The notes beneath the pieces were generated by a model. It saw only the letters and a list, made by a program, of their open reading frames with translations. It was not told the origin of the DNA and made no database searches. Of a DNA stretch of 64,000 nt, positions 1 through 7,596 are shown in pieces (the first letter of the stretch is position 1; each line of letters starts with the position of its first letter). The translations under genes were made by a program, and so were the position numbers. The DNA is from CAWFGW01 sp963849955 (GTDB lineage: Bacteria > Bacteroidota > Bacteroidia > Cytophagales > JAAEPT01), in the NCBI GenBank assembly GCA_963849955.1, contig CAWKJU010000027.1:186001-250000 (forward strand), given 5' to 3'.

Positions 1-1601
1 TACACCGTTTAGCAGAAGTCTCACGAAACATTATCGACCAATGTGTAGCGCAAGGAGTTCCTTTCGCCAGAGACTACGGTGGTTACCTTGACAATCGTTC
101 ATTTGGTGGTGTTCAAGTAAAAAGAACATTTTATGCGAAAGGTCAAACAGGGCAACAGTTATTATTAGGTGCTTACTCTGCCCTATCCCGACAAATTGCC
201 GCTAAAACGGTAACTATGTACAATAGACACGAGATGTTGGACGTAGTGATTGTAGATGGAAAAGCAAGAGGCATTATCGCTAGAAACTTAATTACTGGCG
301 AAATTGAAAGACATTCTGCTCACGCAGTAGTATTAGCTTCTGGTGGATATGGAAACGTATTCTACCTATCCACTAATGCGATGGGATCAAATGTAACCGC
401 TGGTTGGAAAGCGTATAAAAAAGGTGCTTTTTTCGGAAACCCTTGCTATACACAAATTCACCCAACATGTTTGCCACGAACAGGTGATCATCAGTCCAAA
501 TTAACGTTGATGTCTGAATCATTAAGAAATGATGGTCGTGTATGGGTTCCTAAAAAAATAGAAGACGCAAAAGCTATTCAACAAGGATTAAAGAAAGCAA
601 TTGATATCCCAGAAGAAGACAGAGATTTTTACTTAGAAAGAAGATATCCTGCATTTGGAAACCTTGTCCCTCGTGACGTGGCATCAAGAGCAGCCAAAGA
701 ACGTTGTGATGCTGGTTATGGAATTACTCCAACAGGTGAGGGTGTCTACCTAGACTTTAAATACGCTATTGAGCGATTAGGTAAAGACGCAGTTGAGGCA
801 CGATATGGTAACTTATTTCAGATGTATGAAAAGATTGCCGATGAGGATCCTTACACCCACCCTATGAAAATATATCCTGCAGTACACTATACTATGGGTG
901 GTATTTGGGTGGATTATAATTTAATGACAACTGTACCTGGCTTGTATGCTGCTGGGGAAGCCAACTTTTCCGATCACGGTGCAAACCGATTAGGCGCTTC
1001 TGCTTTGATGCAAGGTTTAGCAGATGGTTACTTCGTGTTACCTTATACTATCGGTAATTATTTAGCTGATGACATCAGAACGGGTAAAATCCCGACAAAT
1101 ACGCCTGAGTTTGAGCAAGCAGAGCAATCTGTGAAAGCGACTATTGACAAGTTGATCAACAATAATGGTACAAAAGCCGTTGATTACTTCCACAAAAAAC
1201 TGGGTAAAATCATGTGGGACAAGTGTGGTATGGCACGAAATGCTGAAGGATTGACTTCTGCTATTGCGGAAATTCAACAATTAAAAGTTGATTTTTGGAA
1301 TGATGTTAAGGTACCAGGGAAAGCAAATACCACCAACCAGGAGTTAGAAAAAGCGATGCGGGTAGCTGACTTTATCGAACTAGGTGAGTTAATGTGTCGT
1401 GATGCATTAAACCGAGACGAATCGTGTGGTGGTCACTTCCGTGAAGAATATCAAACAGAAGAAGGTGAAGCACTTCGTGATGACGAAAATTTCGCTTTTG
1501 TCTCAGCTTGGGAATATAAAGGAGAAAATCAAGAACCAGTACTCAATAAAGAAGCATTGGTTTACGAAAATATTGAAATGAAACAAAGAAGTTATAAGTA
1601 G
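1..1601 (+). CDS. sdhA: Succinate dehydrogenase/fumarate reductase flavoprotein subunit, 5' partial
   Basis: Flavoprotein subunit that oxidises succinate to fumarate on the cytoplasmic face of the membrane and passes electrons to SdhB. The frame is already open at base 3 and runs to TAG at 1599, so 532 residues are visible; by family length roughly 120-130 N-terminal residues with the first FAD-binding motif lie outside the window. The substrate-site stretch IHPTCLPRTGDHQ, the VPRDVASRA arginine segment and the C-terminal FAD-contact motif GANRLGASA are all present. The ATG at 216 is internal, because conserved SdhA sequence (FARDYGGYLDNRSFGG) precedes it in the same frame. sdhB follows after 72 bases. 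The cytochrome b subunit would be expected just upstream. Confidence 0.95.
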   Translation, partial: HRLAEVSRNIIDQCVAQGVPFARDYGGYLDNRSFGGVQVKRTFYAKGQTGQQLLLGAYSALSRQIAAKTVTMYNRHEMLDVVIVDGKARGIIARNLITGEIERHSAHAVVLASGGYGNVFYLSTNAMGSNVTAGWKAYKKGAFFGNPCYTQIHPTCLPRTGDHQSKLTLMSESLRNDGRVWVPKKIEDAKAIQQGLKKAIDIPEEDRDFYLERRYPAFGNLVPRDVASRAAKERCDAGYGITPTGEGVYLDFKYAIERLGKDAVEARYGNLFQMYEKIADEDPYTHPMKIYPAVHYTMGGIWVDYNLMTTVPGLYAAGEANFSDHGANRLGASALMQGLADGYFVLPYTIGNYLADDIRTGKIPTNTPEFEQAEQSVKATIDKLINNNGTKAVDYFHKKLGKIMWDKCGMARNAEGLTSAIAEIQQLKVDFWNDVKVPGKANTTNQELEKAMRVADFIELGELMCRDALNRDESCGGHFREEYQTEEGEALRDDENFAFVSAWEYKGENQEPVLNKEALVYENIEMKQRSYK

Positions 1602-1616
1602 AACAGTCTATAGTTT

Positions 1617-1644
1617 TAAGTTTTAAGTACCAGCTTAAAACTTA
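1617..1644 (+). promoter_or_regulatory. Intercistronic hairpin between sdhA and sdhB
   Basis: Perfect 11-bp inverted repeat (1617-1627 against 1634-1644) with a 6-base loop. No U-run follows, so it does not look like a simple terminator. It may stabilise or process the sdhAB mRNA, or be a remnant of a short dispersed repeat. Confidence 0.5.
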
Positions 1645-1673
1645 TGACTCTGACACTATAAACTTAAAGATAT

Positions 1674-2426
1674 ATGAATTTTACACTTAAGATTTGGAGA
1701 CAAAATAGCCCTCAAGAGAAAGGCCAACTTGTTGAATATAAATTAAACGACATCTCCTCAGACACTTCTTTTCTTGAAATGATTGATGTGCTCAACACGG
1801 AGTTGATTGAAAAAGGTGATGAACCGGTTGCTTTCGATCACGACTGTCGTGAAGGTATTTGCGGCATGTGTTCAATGGTAATTAACGGGCGTCCACATGG
1901 ACCAAGTGATTTGACTACTACCTGTCAACTTCATATGCGTTCTTTTAATGATGGTGATGTTATCTTCATTGAACCATTTAGAGCAAATGCATTTCCTGTA
2001 ATTAAGGATTTAATGGTGGACCGTTCTTCTTTTGACAGAATTATTCAAGCTGGAGGATATGTATCTGTAAACACAGGTAATGCACAAGATGCTAATAACA
2101 CTCCTATACCTAAAGCTGATGCAGACAAAGCATTTGATGCCGCTACGTGTATTGCCTGTGGTGCTTGTATAGCCGCTTGTAAAAATGCTTCTGCAATGTT
2201 GTTTACTTCGGCTAAGATATCCCAATTAGCTTTGTTACCACAAGGTCAAATTGAAAGACAAGAAAGAGTCGAAAACATGGTTGCCCAAATGGACGCTGAG
2301 GGTTTTGGTGCTTGTACGAACATCGGATCATGTGCCGCAGAGTGTCCTAAAGGAATTTCATTAGAAAACATTGCAAGAATGAACCGTGAGTTCATTTCAG
2401 CAAAGCTTTCTTCTGAAAATGTATAA
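1674..2426 (+). CDS. sdhB: Succinate dehydrogenase/fumarate reductase iron-sulfur subunit
   Basis: Electron-transfer subunit linking SdhA to the membrane quinone. The protein is 250 residues, normal for the family. The N-terminal ferredoxin-like domain carries the [2Fe-2S] cysteines C58, C63, C66 and C84. The C-terminal domain has C159-x2-C162-x2-C165-x3-C169 and a second set C214, C220, C224 followed by Pro, giving the [4Fe-4S] and [3Fe-4S] sites. Starts at ATG 1674, 72 bases after sdhA, with a hairpin in the gap. The Bacteroidota enzyme of this type can in principle run in either direction with menaquinone; the sequence alone does not decide which. Confidence 0.95.
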   Translation: MNFTLKIWRQNSPQEKGQLVEYKLNDISSDTSFLEMIDVLNTELIEKGDEPVAFDHDCREGICGMCSMVINGRPHGPSDLTTTCQLHMRSFNDGDVIFIEPFRANAFPVIKDLMVDRSSFDRIIQAGGYVSVNTGNAQDANNTPIPKADADKAFDAATCIACGACIAACKNASAMLFTSAKISQLALLPQGQIERQERVENMVAQMDAEGFGACTNIGSCAAECPKGISLENIARMNREFISAKLSSENV

Positions 2427-2442
2427 TTAGTTTCAAGTTTAT

Positions 2443-2487
2443 TGCTCAAAGTTTAAAGCACCCATTTTTCACTTTAAACTTTGAGCA
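2443..2487 (+). promoter_or_regulatory. 16-bp perfect hairpin after sdhB
   Basis: The arms 2443-2458 and 2472-2487 are exact reverse complements, with a 13-base loop. It sits between the sdhB stop and the start of the flavin reductase. It has no strong U-tract, so it is either a weak or processed 3' end for sdhB mRNA or a mobile palindromic repeat. Confidence 0.5.
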
Positions 2488-2506
2488 TCAAACATTCACC
2501 TTCCAC

Positions 2507-3031
2507 ATGATTACAATCATCGCTACAACCAATCGTCCAAATAGCTTATCAGCTCAAGTAGCTGATTTTTATTTATCAGAGTTTCAAGAAAAAGGCATTT
2601 CAGCGCAGGTTGTAAAATTAGAAGATTTGCCCCATGACTTTACTTTTTCGGCTCTTTACGACAATAGTGGTAAAAACGAACAATTCAACATCTTAAGGGA
2701 TAAAGTACAACAAGCAGAGAAATTACTTTTCATAGTTCCAGAATACAACGGTAGTTTTCCTGGTGTTTTAAAATCATTTATTGATGGATTAAAGTTTCCC
2801 GAAGGGCTTCGGAATAAAAAAGCTGCAATGGTAGGTATTTCATCAGGTACTATGGGTGCTTCACTTGCCATGAGTGCGCTAACTGATATTCTAAATTATT
2901 TAGGATGCCACGTGTTTGCGTTAAAACCTAGGGTTACCGCAATAGAAAACAGTTTTTCTAATGGAGAAATAACGGAACCTACAGCATTAAAATTAGTTCA
3001 TTTACAGATCGACCAGTTTGCTGCGTTCTAA
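2507..3031 (+). CDS. NAD(P)H-dependent FMN reductase family protein
   Basis: Flavodoxin-fold NAD(P)H:flavin/quinone reductase of the NADPH_dep_FMN_red (SsuE/YieF-like) family, 174 residues, soluble. The N-terminal segment TNRPNSLSAQVADFYL is the FMN-phosphate loop of the family. The signature PEYNGSFPGVLKSFIDGL follows near residue 80, and a glycine-rich SSGTMGASLAM segment near residue 115 would contact the flavin. It starts 80 bases after sdhB on the same strand, behind a 16-bp hairpin, so co-transcription with sdhAB is possible but not certain. The physiological substrate cannot be read from sequence. Confidence 0.85.
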   Translation: MITIIATTNRPNSLSAQVADFYLSEFQEKGISAQVVKLEDLPHDFTFSALYDNSGKNEQFNILRDKVQQAEKLLFIVPEYNGSFPGVLKSFIDGLKFPEGLRNKKAAMVGISSGTMGASLAMSALTDILNYLGCHVFALKPRVTAIENSFSNGEITEPTALKLVHLQIDQFAAF

Positions 3032-3104
3032 TATCGATTTACTTTTTTTAATTCTACATCATAGGTAACAGGACGTAGTAAAACATAGCCATCTCCCCTT
3101 ACCG

Positions 3105-3312
3105 ACATTGCGAACGGAACGGAGTGTGGCAATCTCCCCATTGTAGCAACGGATTTTTGGTAAACAAAGAGATTTGAATATTAAAATAGATTGCTTCGTC
3201 AGTCGTGCCTCCATCCTCGCAAAGACGAGCTTTTTATGATGAGGGACGTTTACACCTTCATTGCGAGTGGAATGAAATGAAGCGCGCCAATCTCCCTATT
3301 GTAACAACGGAT
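3105..3312. repeat. Dispersed palindromic repeat, three units
   Basis: Three related units. Unit 1 (about 3106-3155) and unit 3 (about 3259-3312) are direct copies beginning CATTGCGA and ending near CAACGGA. Between them, about 3188-3229 holds an inverted copy. GCAATCT at 3129-3135 pairs with AGATTGC at 3188-3194, and TGCGA at 3109 pairs with TCGCA at 3217. This looks like the short intergenic repeats that are widespread in Bacteroidota genomes. Short frames reading through it are not genes. Nothing else is visible in 3032-3313. Confidence 0.6.
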
Positions 3313-3313
3313 G

Positions 3314-4108
3314 TTATTTTTTATAAAAAGTTTTCTTCTGATTATCATACACCACGGTATAATGGTCATCAGGCTTTAAATCAGAGCAGTTAACTGAAGT
3401 TCCTTTACCATGTTTTAATTTCTCACCCTCTTTATTATAAATAGAGTATCGTATTGGTTTATCTGTGGTAAAATTCAAGACTTCAGAAACTCTTCGAGGA
3501 TAAATTGTAATTGCTTTTCTTTCTAATTGAAACGAAACCGTTTTCGAATAAAATATTAATCCATCAGCTTCCACAAATTTAATACGGTATTGATTAAGTC
3601 CAGTGCTATGTTCTGCTTGTACAGAATAAAAATTTGCAGAAACGTTCCCTTTACATTCAACTTGTTGTAAATCTTCCCATTCGTTACTTACACTTAATCG
3701 CTGTATATAGAATACCCCACCACTTTTTTCACCTTTGGTCGACCAGTTTATAGCGTCTATATCTACATTTAAAGAAGCATATTCAAACCTGCTATTCGAT
3801 TTTATTACTTGTTCATTCAATACTTTAGGTACACAGTTATTTCGATAAAGTATTTTAAGAATAATTGAGGCATTCATACTTAACCCCGACAAATTAACTT
3901 CAAAAACAGACACTTTTGGAGAAGCCACCACCTTCTCTCCATTCAAAAAGACGCTTACAACACAAAACTCACCTTCTGATAGCGGATTTTGAACAAATAA
4001 GTTTTTGCCTTGATAAAAGCCTTCTAATGTTAATACGCCCGCAAACGTTTTTGAGCAGGTTAAAGCGAAGACCAATAACAAGCAAGAGAAGGTTTTATTA
4101 GTTATCAT
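3314..4108 (-). CDS. Secreted protein with probable T9SS type A sorting domain
   Basis: 264-residue exported protein of unknown function. It has a signal peptide (MITNKTFSCLLLVFALTCSKTFAG) and then a beta-rich body. The last 70 residues resemble a type A T9SS sorting domain: an ITIYPRRVSEVLNF start, an IYNKEGEKL strand, a short SDLKPDDHYTV turn and a basic tail ending KKTFYKK. It would cross the outer membrane through T9SS and be anchored or released at the surface. It is transcribed away from amt across a 643-base gap. No catalytic motif was recognised. The sorting-domain call rests on pattern, not on a profile search. Confidence 0.7.
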   Translation of the reverse strand: MITNKTFSCLLLVFALTCSKTFAGVLTLEGFYQGKNLFVQNPLSEGEFCVVSVFLNGEKVVASPKVSVFEVNLSGLSMNASIILKILYRNNCVPKVLNEQVIKSNSRFEYASLNVDIDAINWSTKGEKSGGVFYIQRLSVSNEWEDLQQVECKGNVSANFYSVQAEHSTGLNQYRIKFVEADGLIFYSKTVSFQLERKAITIYPRRVSEVLNFTTDKPIRYSIYNKEGEKLKHGKGTSVNCSDLKPDDHYTVVYDNQKKTFYKK

Positions 4109-4751
4109 GACTCATTTATATTAATTGATGCTAGTGAAAAATTGCTATTAAGAAAAGATACAACGATTAAAACAAACTCTCAAATTTCTAATCAAAAGAG
4201 CCGTTAATTTTTTAAAAAAATGTTAAAATATTATGTGAGATGATAAATGTGGAAAAGTTAAAAACCGCTTAAAAATAGAATAAACAGATATTTTAAAATT
4301 TTTAAAGATAAAATTGTTTCATTTTGTCGTCAAATGATTCAATAACTCCTCCCCCTACCTCTTCATTGGACTATTCTAACAAACCGCAAAATTATTGATT
4401 ATTAAAATAATACAATTTTAAACAAAAGCTAAAAAACACTATTAAAAACCTGATTATTAGATTTTTAAAACAAAATACAATAAACAATAAAAAAATACAC
4501 TTCCACAAAATAATACAAGTAAAAACCCCACCTCAAAAATTGCACTTATCCAAGTTATAAATATTGATTTTTCATACAAAAAACTTTTTAAATATTGGAA
4601 TAATACAATTTAAATATAGCCTATCTCCTTTATTTAGGCATTTTTAATAAAATCAGTAAAAAAAATTACAATTTCTTTGGATGTAATTTTTTCGAGACAT
4701 ACCTTGCAGACATATCATTAATCAAAACTTGTTTAACCAACAATCCTATTT
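4109..4751. other. AT-rich divergent intergenic region upstream of amt
   Basis: 643 bases with no convincing reading frame. It contains three related AT-rich elements with the core AATAATACAA, at about 4406-4420, 4507-4519 and 4599-4612; the first and last continue into TTTAAA. They could be regulator-binding sites for the nitrogen-responsive amt gene or simply low-complexity sequence. A promoter-like pair lies at its right end. Confidence 0.4.
4676..4707 (+). promoter_or_regulatory. Putative Bacteroidota-type promoter of amt
   Basis: TTTG at 4676-4679 and TACCTTGC at 4700-4707, 20 bases apart, resemble the Bacteroidota -33 TTG / -7 TAnnTTTG pattern, with the -7 box imperfect. This would give a leader of about 40 bases before the amt ATG at 4752. 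Confidence 0.4.
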
Positions 4752-6098
4752 ATGGAAAATTTAATTACAGACGTACTCGGAAATCTTACTAGTGTAGTAA
4801 GTGGAGTTAACTTCTCGGCAGCGTTAGATGCTGTTGTACAAGATGAGGGTGCTACCCCTACTTTAGCAGACTTATCTGCAAAAGTTGATATGAACTTACT
4901 TACTGCTAATAACATCTGGATGATGTTGTCTACTGCGTTAGTATTTATTATGCACTTAGGTTTTGCAACCGTTGAAACTGGTTTTTGTCAATCAAAAAAC
5001 ACAGTCAACGTTTTATTCAAAAACACACTTACCCCAATGATTGGTCTTTTGACTTACTGGGCTTGGGGATTCAACTTAATGTACCCAGGTGACTTTAACG
5101 GTTACTTTGGATTTGCTGGATTTGGAATTGATCCGGGAGCAGATTACGATTCATTAGCTTACGCTGGAGCTGGTTACACGTACTGGACTGACTTCTTATT
5201 CCAAGGTATGTTTGCTGCAACTTGTGCAACAATCGTTTCTGGAGCAGTTGCTGAGCGTATTAAAGTTGAAGCTTACCTTCCTTTTACATTCGTATTCGTT
5301 GGATTTATCTACCCTTGGTTAGGTTCATGGCAATGGGGCGGTGGCTGGTTAAGCGAAATGGGTTTCTATGACTTTGCTGGTTCTACTTTGGTTCACTCTG
5401 TTGGTGGATGGGGAGCTTTAGCTGGTATCTGGATCATCGGAGCGCGTATCGGTAAATACAAAGATGGCAAAGTAAATGACTTTCCTGGTGCATCTGTACC
5501 ATTATCAGTAATCGGTGTATTCTTACTATGGTTAGGTTGGTTCGGATTCAACGGTGGATCTGTATTATCAGCTGATCCTGAAGCAGTATCTTATGTATTA
5601 GTAACAACTTCTTTAGCAGCTTGTACTGGTGGTTTAGCTGGTGTATTAACTGGATCATTTGTTTTCAAACGATTAGACTTAGGAATGGCTTTAAATGGTA
5701 TTCTTGCTGGTTTGGTAGGTATCACAGCTGGTGCAGACTCTGTAAGCATCGGATCATCTTTGATCATTGGAGCAATTGCTGGTGTAATCGTAGTATTCTC
5801 TGCAACTGGTCTTGATAAACTTAAATTGGATGACTGTGTGGGTGCTGTTTCAGTACACTTAACATGCGGTATCTGGGGTACACTTGCAGTTGGTATCTTC
5901 TCAACCAACCCAGATCATTCCTTCATGGTACAATTAATCGGTGTTGCTTCTTACGGAGCTGTTGCCTTCACAGCTGCATCAATCATCTTCTTAGCACTTA
6001 AATACACTATCGGTGTAAGAGTTAAAGAAGAAAACGAAATTAATGGCCTTGATAGCCACGAGCATGGTATCAGAGGTTATACAATCCTTGTTCCCTAA
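4752..6098 (+). CDS. amt: Ammonium transporter, Amt family
   Basis: Inner-membrane ammonium channel, 448 residues with about 11 membrane segments. Family-diagnostic residues are visible: D207 in FYDFAGS and the twin pore histidines H215 (LVHSVGGW) and H369 (VSVHLTCGIWG), plus the C-terminal DSHEHGIRGY tail. Unlike E. coli AmtB there is no obvious cleavable signal peptide. Instead, about 50 mostly amphipathic residues precede the first membrane segment, which starts near residue 54. No glnK PII gene lies beside it. The next gene is an outer-membrane porin 98 bases on, with a terminator-like hairpin between. Regulation by nitrogen is expected from the family but not shown here. Confidence 0.95.
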   Translation: MENLITDVLGNLTSVVSGVNFSAALDAVVQDEGATPTLADLSAKVDMNLLTANNIWMMLSTALVFIMHLGFATVETGFCQSKNTVNVLFKNTLTPMIGLLTYWAWGFNLMYPGDFNGYFGFAGFGIDPGADYDSLAYAGAGYTYWTDFLFQGMFAATCATIVSGAVAERIKVEAYLPFTFVFVGFIYPWLGSWQWGGGWLSEMGFYDFAGSTLVHSVGGWGALAGIWIIGARIGKYKDGKVNDFPGASVPLSVIGVFLLWLGWFGFNGGSVLSADPEAVSYVLVTTSLAACTGGLAGVLTGSFVFKRLDLGMALNGILAGLVGITAGADSVSIGSSLIIGAIAGVIVVFSATGLDKLKLDDCVGAVSVHLTCGIWGTLAVGIFSTNPDHSFMVQLIGVASYGAVAFTAASIIFLALKYTIGVRVKEENEINGLDSHEHGIRGYTILVP

Positions 6099-6111
6099 TT
6101 CGCTTACAGAT

Positions 6112-6144
6112 AAAGACTCCGCTCACATGAGCGGAGCCTTTCTT
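6112..6144 (+). terminator. Hairpin terminator/attenuator after amt
   Basis: CTCCGCTCA (6117-6125) pairs exactly with TGAGCGGAG (6128-6136). The stem is extended by AAAG/CTTT (6112-6115 with 6138-6141) across one mismatch, and CTTTCTT follows. It would end or reduce transcription into the porin gene. Confidence 0.75.
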
Positions 6145-6196
6145 AAACAACTGAATGAACTGAATTAAAAATTAATCCAAACACAAATAAAAAAAG

Positions 6197-7279
6197 ATGA
6201 AAAAATTATTCTTAACAGCATTAGCAGCAGCTAGTATACTTAGCGCAAATGCACAAGACAGTACAGCAACTGAAACAGCTACACCGTTAGTAATTTCAGG
6301 GTCAATTGACACGTATTACAAAGCTTCTCCAAACAACCTTTCTCCAAGTTCTTCATTTGCAGACGGGGAAACTGGTTTTAACTTGGGTATGGCGAATGTT
6401 ATCTTAGAAAAAGCTGGTGAAAAATCAGGATTTGTAGCAGACTTAGTATTTGGACCAAGAGGTGATGCTGCTGTTTTTAATGACTTGGATGATGCAGAAG
6501 ATTTTGGGAACAACTACGCAATCCTGAACCAATTGTATGCATACTGGAATGTTACTGATGGATTTACACTTACCTTGGGTAACTTCAATACATTCTTAGG
6601 GTATGAAGTTATTTCTCCAACAGGAAACTTCAACTACTCTACCTCATACATGTTCTCTAACGGTCCATTCTCACACACAGGATTGAAAGCTGATTTCACA
6701 TTGAGTGATGACTTAACATTAATGGCTTCTGTAATGAACGCTACTGATAACACATCAGGTCCGTTGGGAGTTAACACACCTTCATTTGGTTTGCAATTGG
6801 GTATTGCTGATATGGCATGGTTAAACTTTGTATTTGGTGACCAATCTGGTTCTGATGATCCTCAAAATGCTACTTTCCAAGCAGATATTACAACTGGTGC
6901 AGATGTATCTGATGAGTTCTACTTAGGTTTCAATGCAACTTATAACACAACATCATATGATGAAGATGTAGTAGGATATAGTTCTGATGGTTTTTATGGA
7001 GCTGCTCTTTATGCTCAATATGCATTTTCTGATGCTGTTTCAGCTGGTATAAGAGGTGAGTATTTCGCATTTCATCAATCAGAAGCAGATGCTATCAGTG
7101 TGATTGACTTAACTGCTTCATTAAACTATACTGTTGGAAGCCTTACATTCATTCCTGAATTCAGAATTGACTTAGGTGAAGATTTTGGAGCTACTCGAGA
7201 TACCCCATGGGTTGATGCAGATGGTGAAGCTCTTAGCGCATTACCACAGTTCTACTTAGCAGCAGTTTATGCTTTCTAA
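6197..7279 (+). CDS. Outer-membrane beta-barrel porin (BBP2-like)
   Basis: 360-residue outer-membrane protein. It has a signal peptide cleaved after SANAQ (residue 20), then alternating aromatic/polar beta strands throughout, and ends in the strand FYLAAVYAF with a C-terminal Phe, typical of barrel proteins. The opening ISGSIDTYYKA and the segment GFVADLVFGPRGD fit the Bacteroidota putative porin-2 (OmpL-like) family. It lies downstream of amt in the same direction. This suggests a role in letting ammonium or other small nitrogen solutes cross the outer membrane, which is inference from position. A strong terminator follows it. Confidence 0.8.
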   Translation: MKKLFLTALAAASILSANAQDSTATETATPLVISGSIDTYYKASPNNLSPSSSFADGETGFNLGMANVILEKAGEKSGFVADLVFGPRGDAAVFNDLDDAEDFGNNYAILNQLYAYWNVTDGFTLTLGNFNTFLGYEVISPTGNFNYSTSYMFSNGPFSHTGLKADFTLSDDLTLMASVMNATDNTSGPLGVNTPSFGLQLGIADMAWLNFVFGDQSGSDDPQNATFQADITTGADVSDEFYLGFNATYNTTSYDEDVVGYSSDGFYGAALYAQYAFSDAVSAGIRGEYFAFHQSEADAISVIDLTASLNYTVGSLTFIPEFRIDLGEDFGATRDTPWVDADGEALSALPQFYLAAVYAF

Positions 7280-7331
7280 TAAGTCCGCTCGAGGGTAATA
7301 CCTCACTTTCATTTTTTAATTTTGGTTAGAG

Positions 7332-7364
7332 TCCCGTTCCAATTTCTTTGGAGCGGGATTTTTT
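7332..7364 (+). terminator. Rho-independent terminator after the porin gene
   Basis: 11-bp stem (7332-7342 with 7348-7358, one G-T pair), 5-base loop, followed by TTTTTTG and further T-rich sequence. It closes the amt-porin unit. Confidence 0.85.
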
Positions 7365-7425
7365 GTTATTTTTATAGTAGTACTGAATGTCTTCAGAATT
7401 ACGTACTGTAATAAAGTAATACCTG

Positions 7426-7570
7426 GATCTCTTAGAGATCAAAACGTCATCCTGAGGAATCGAAAGATCTTATGATATTGAAAACGAACCTAATACCTTA
7501 GTTTCAACCAATTTTAACAAAGAAATAAAAGATCCCTGATATTGTGTGAAAACAACATTCTGGAATGACG
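7426..7570. repeat. Intergenic palindromic repeat element
   Basis: Starts with a 7-bp hairpin GATCTCT-T-AGAGATC (7426-7440). An element bounded by CGTCAT (7445-7450) and ATGACG (7565-7570) follows, with two internal copies of an AGATCnnnTGATATTG-like motif (near 7466 and 7530). It resembles dispersed non-coding repeats of Bacteroidota. No gene is seen in 7365-7596. Confidence 0.45.
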
Positions 7571-7596
7571 TACTCAATTAAAACACCATCACAGAT

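Noticed and set aside
3205..3393. 62-residue frame on the plus strand
   Set aside because: It reads through the dispersed repeat and into the end of the secreted protein gene on the other strand; no signal, no promoter.
5591..5908. 105-residue frame opposite amt
   Set aside because: Antisense shadow of a strongly conserved transporter gene; composition follows from the sense codons.
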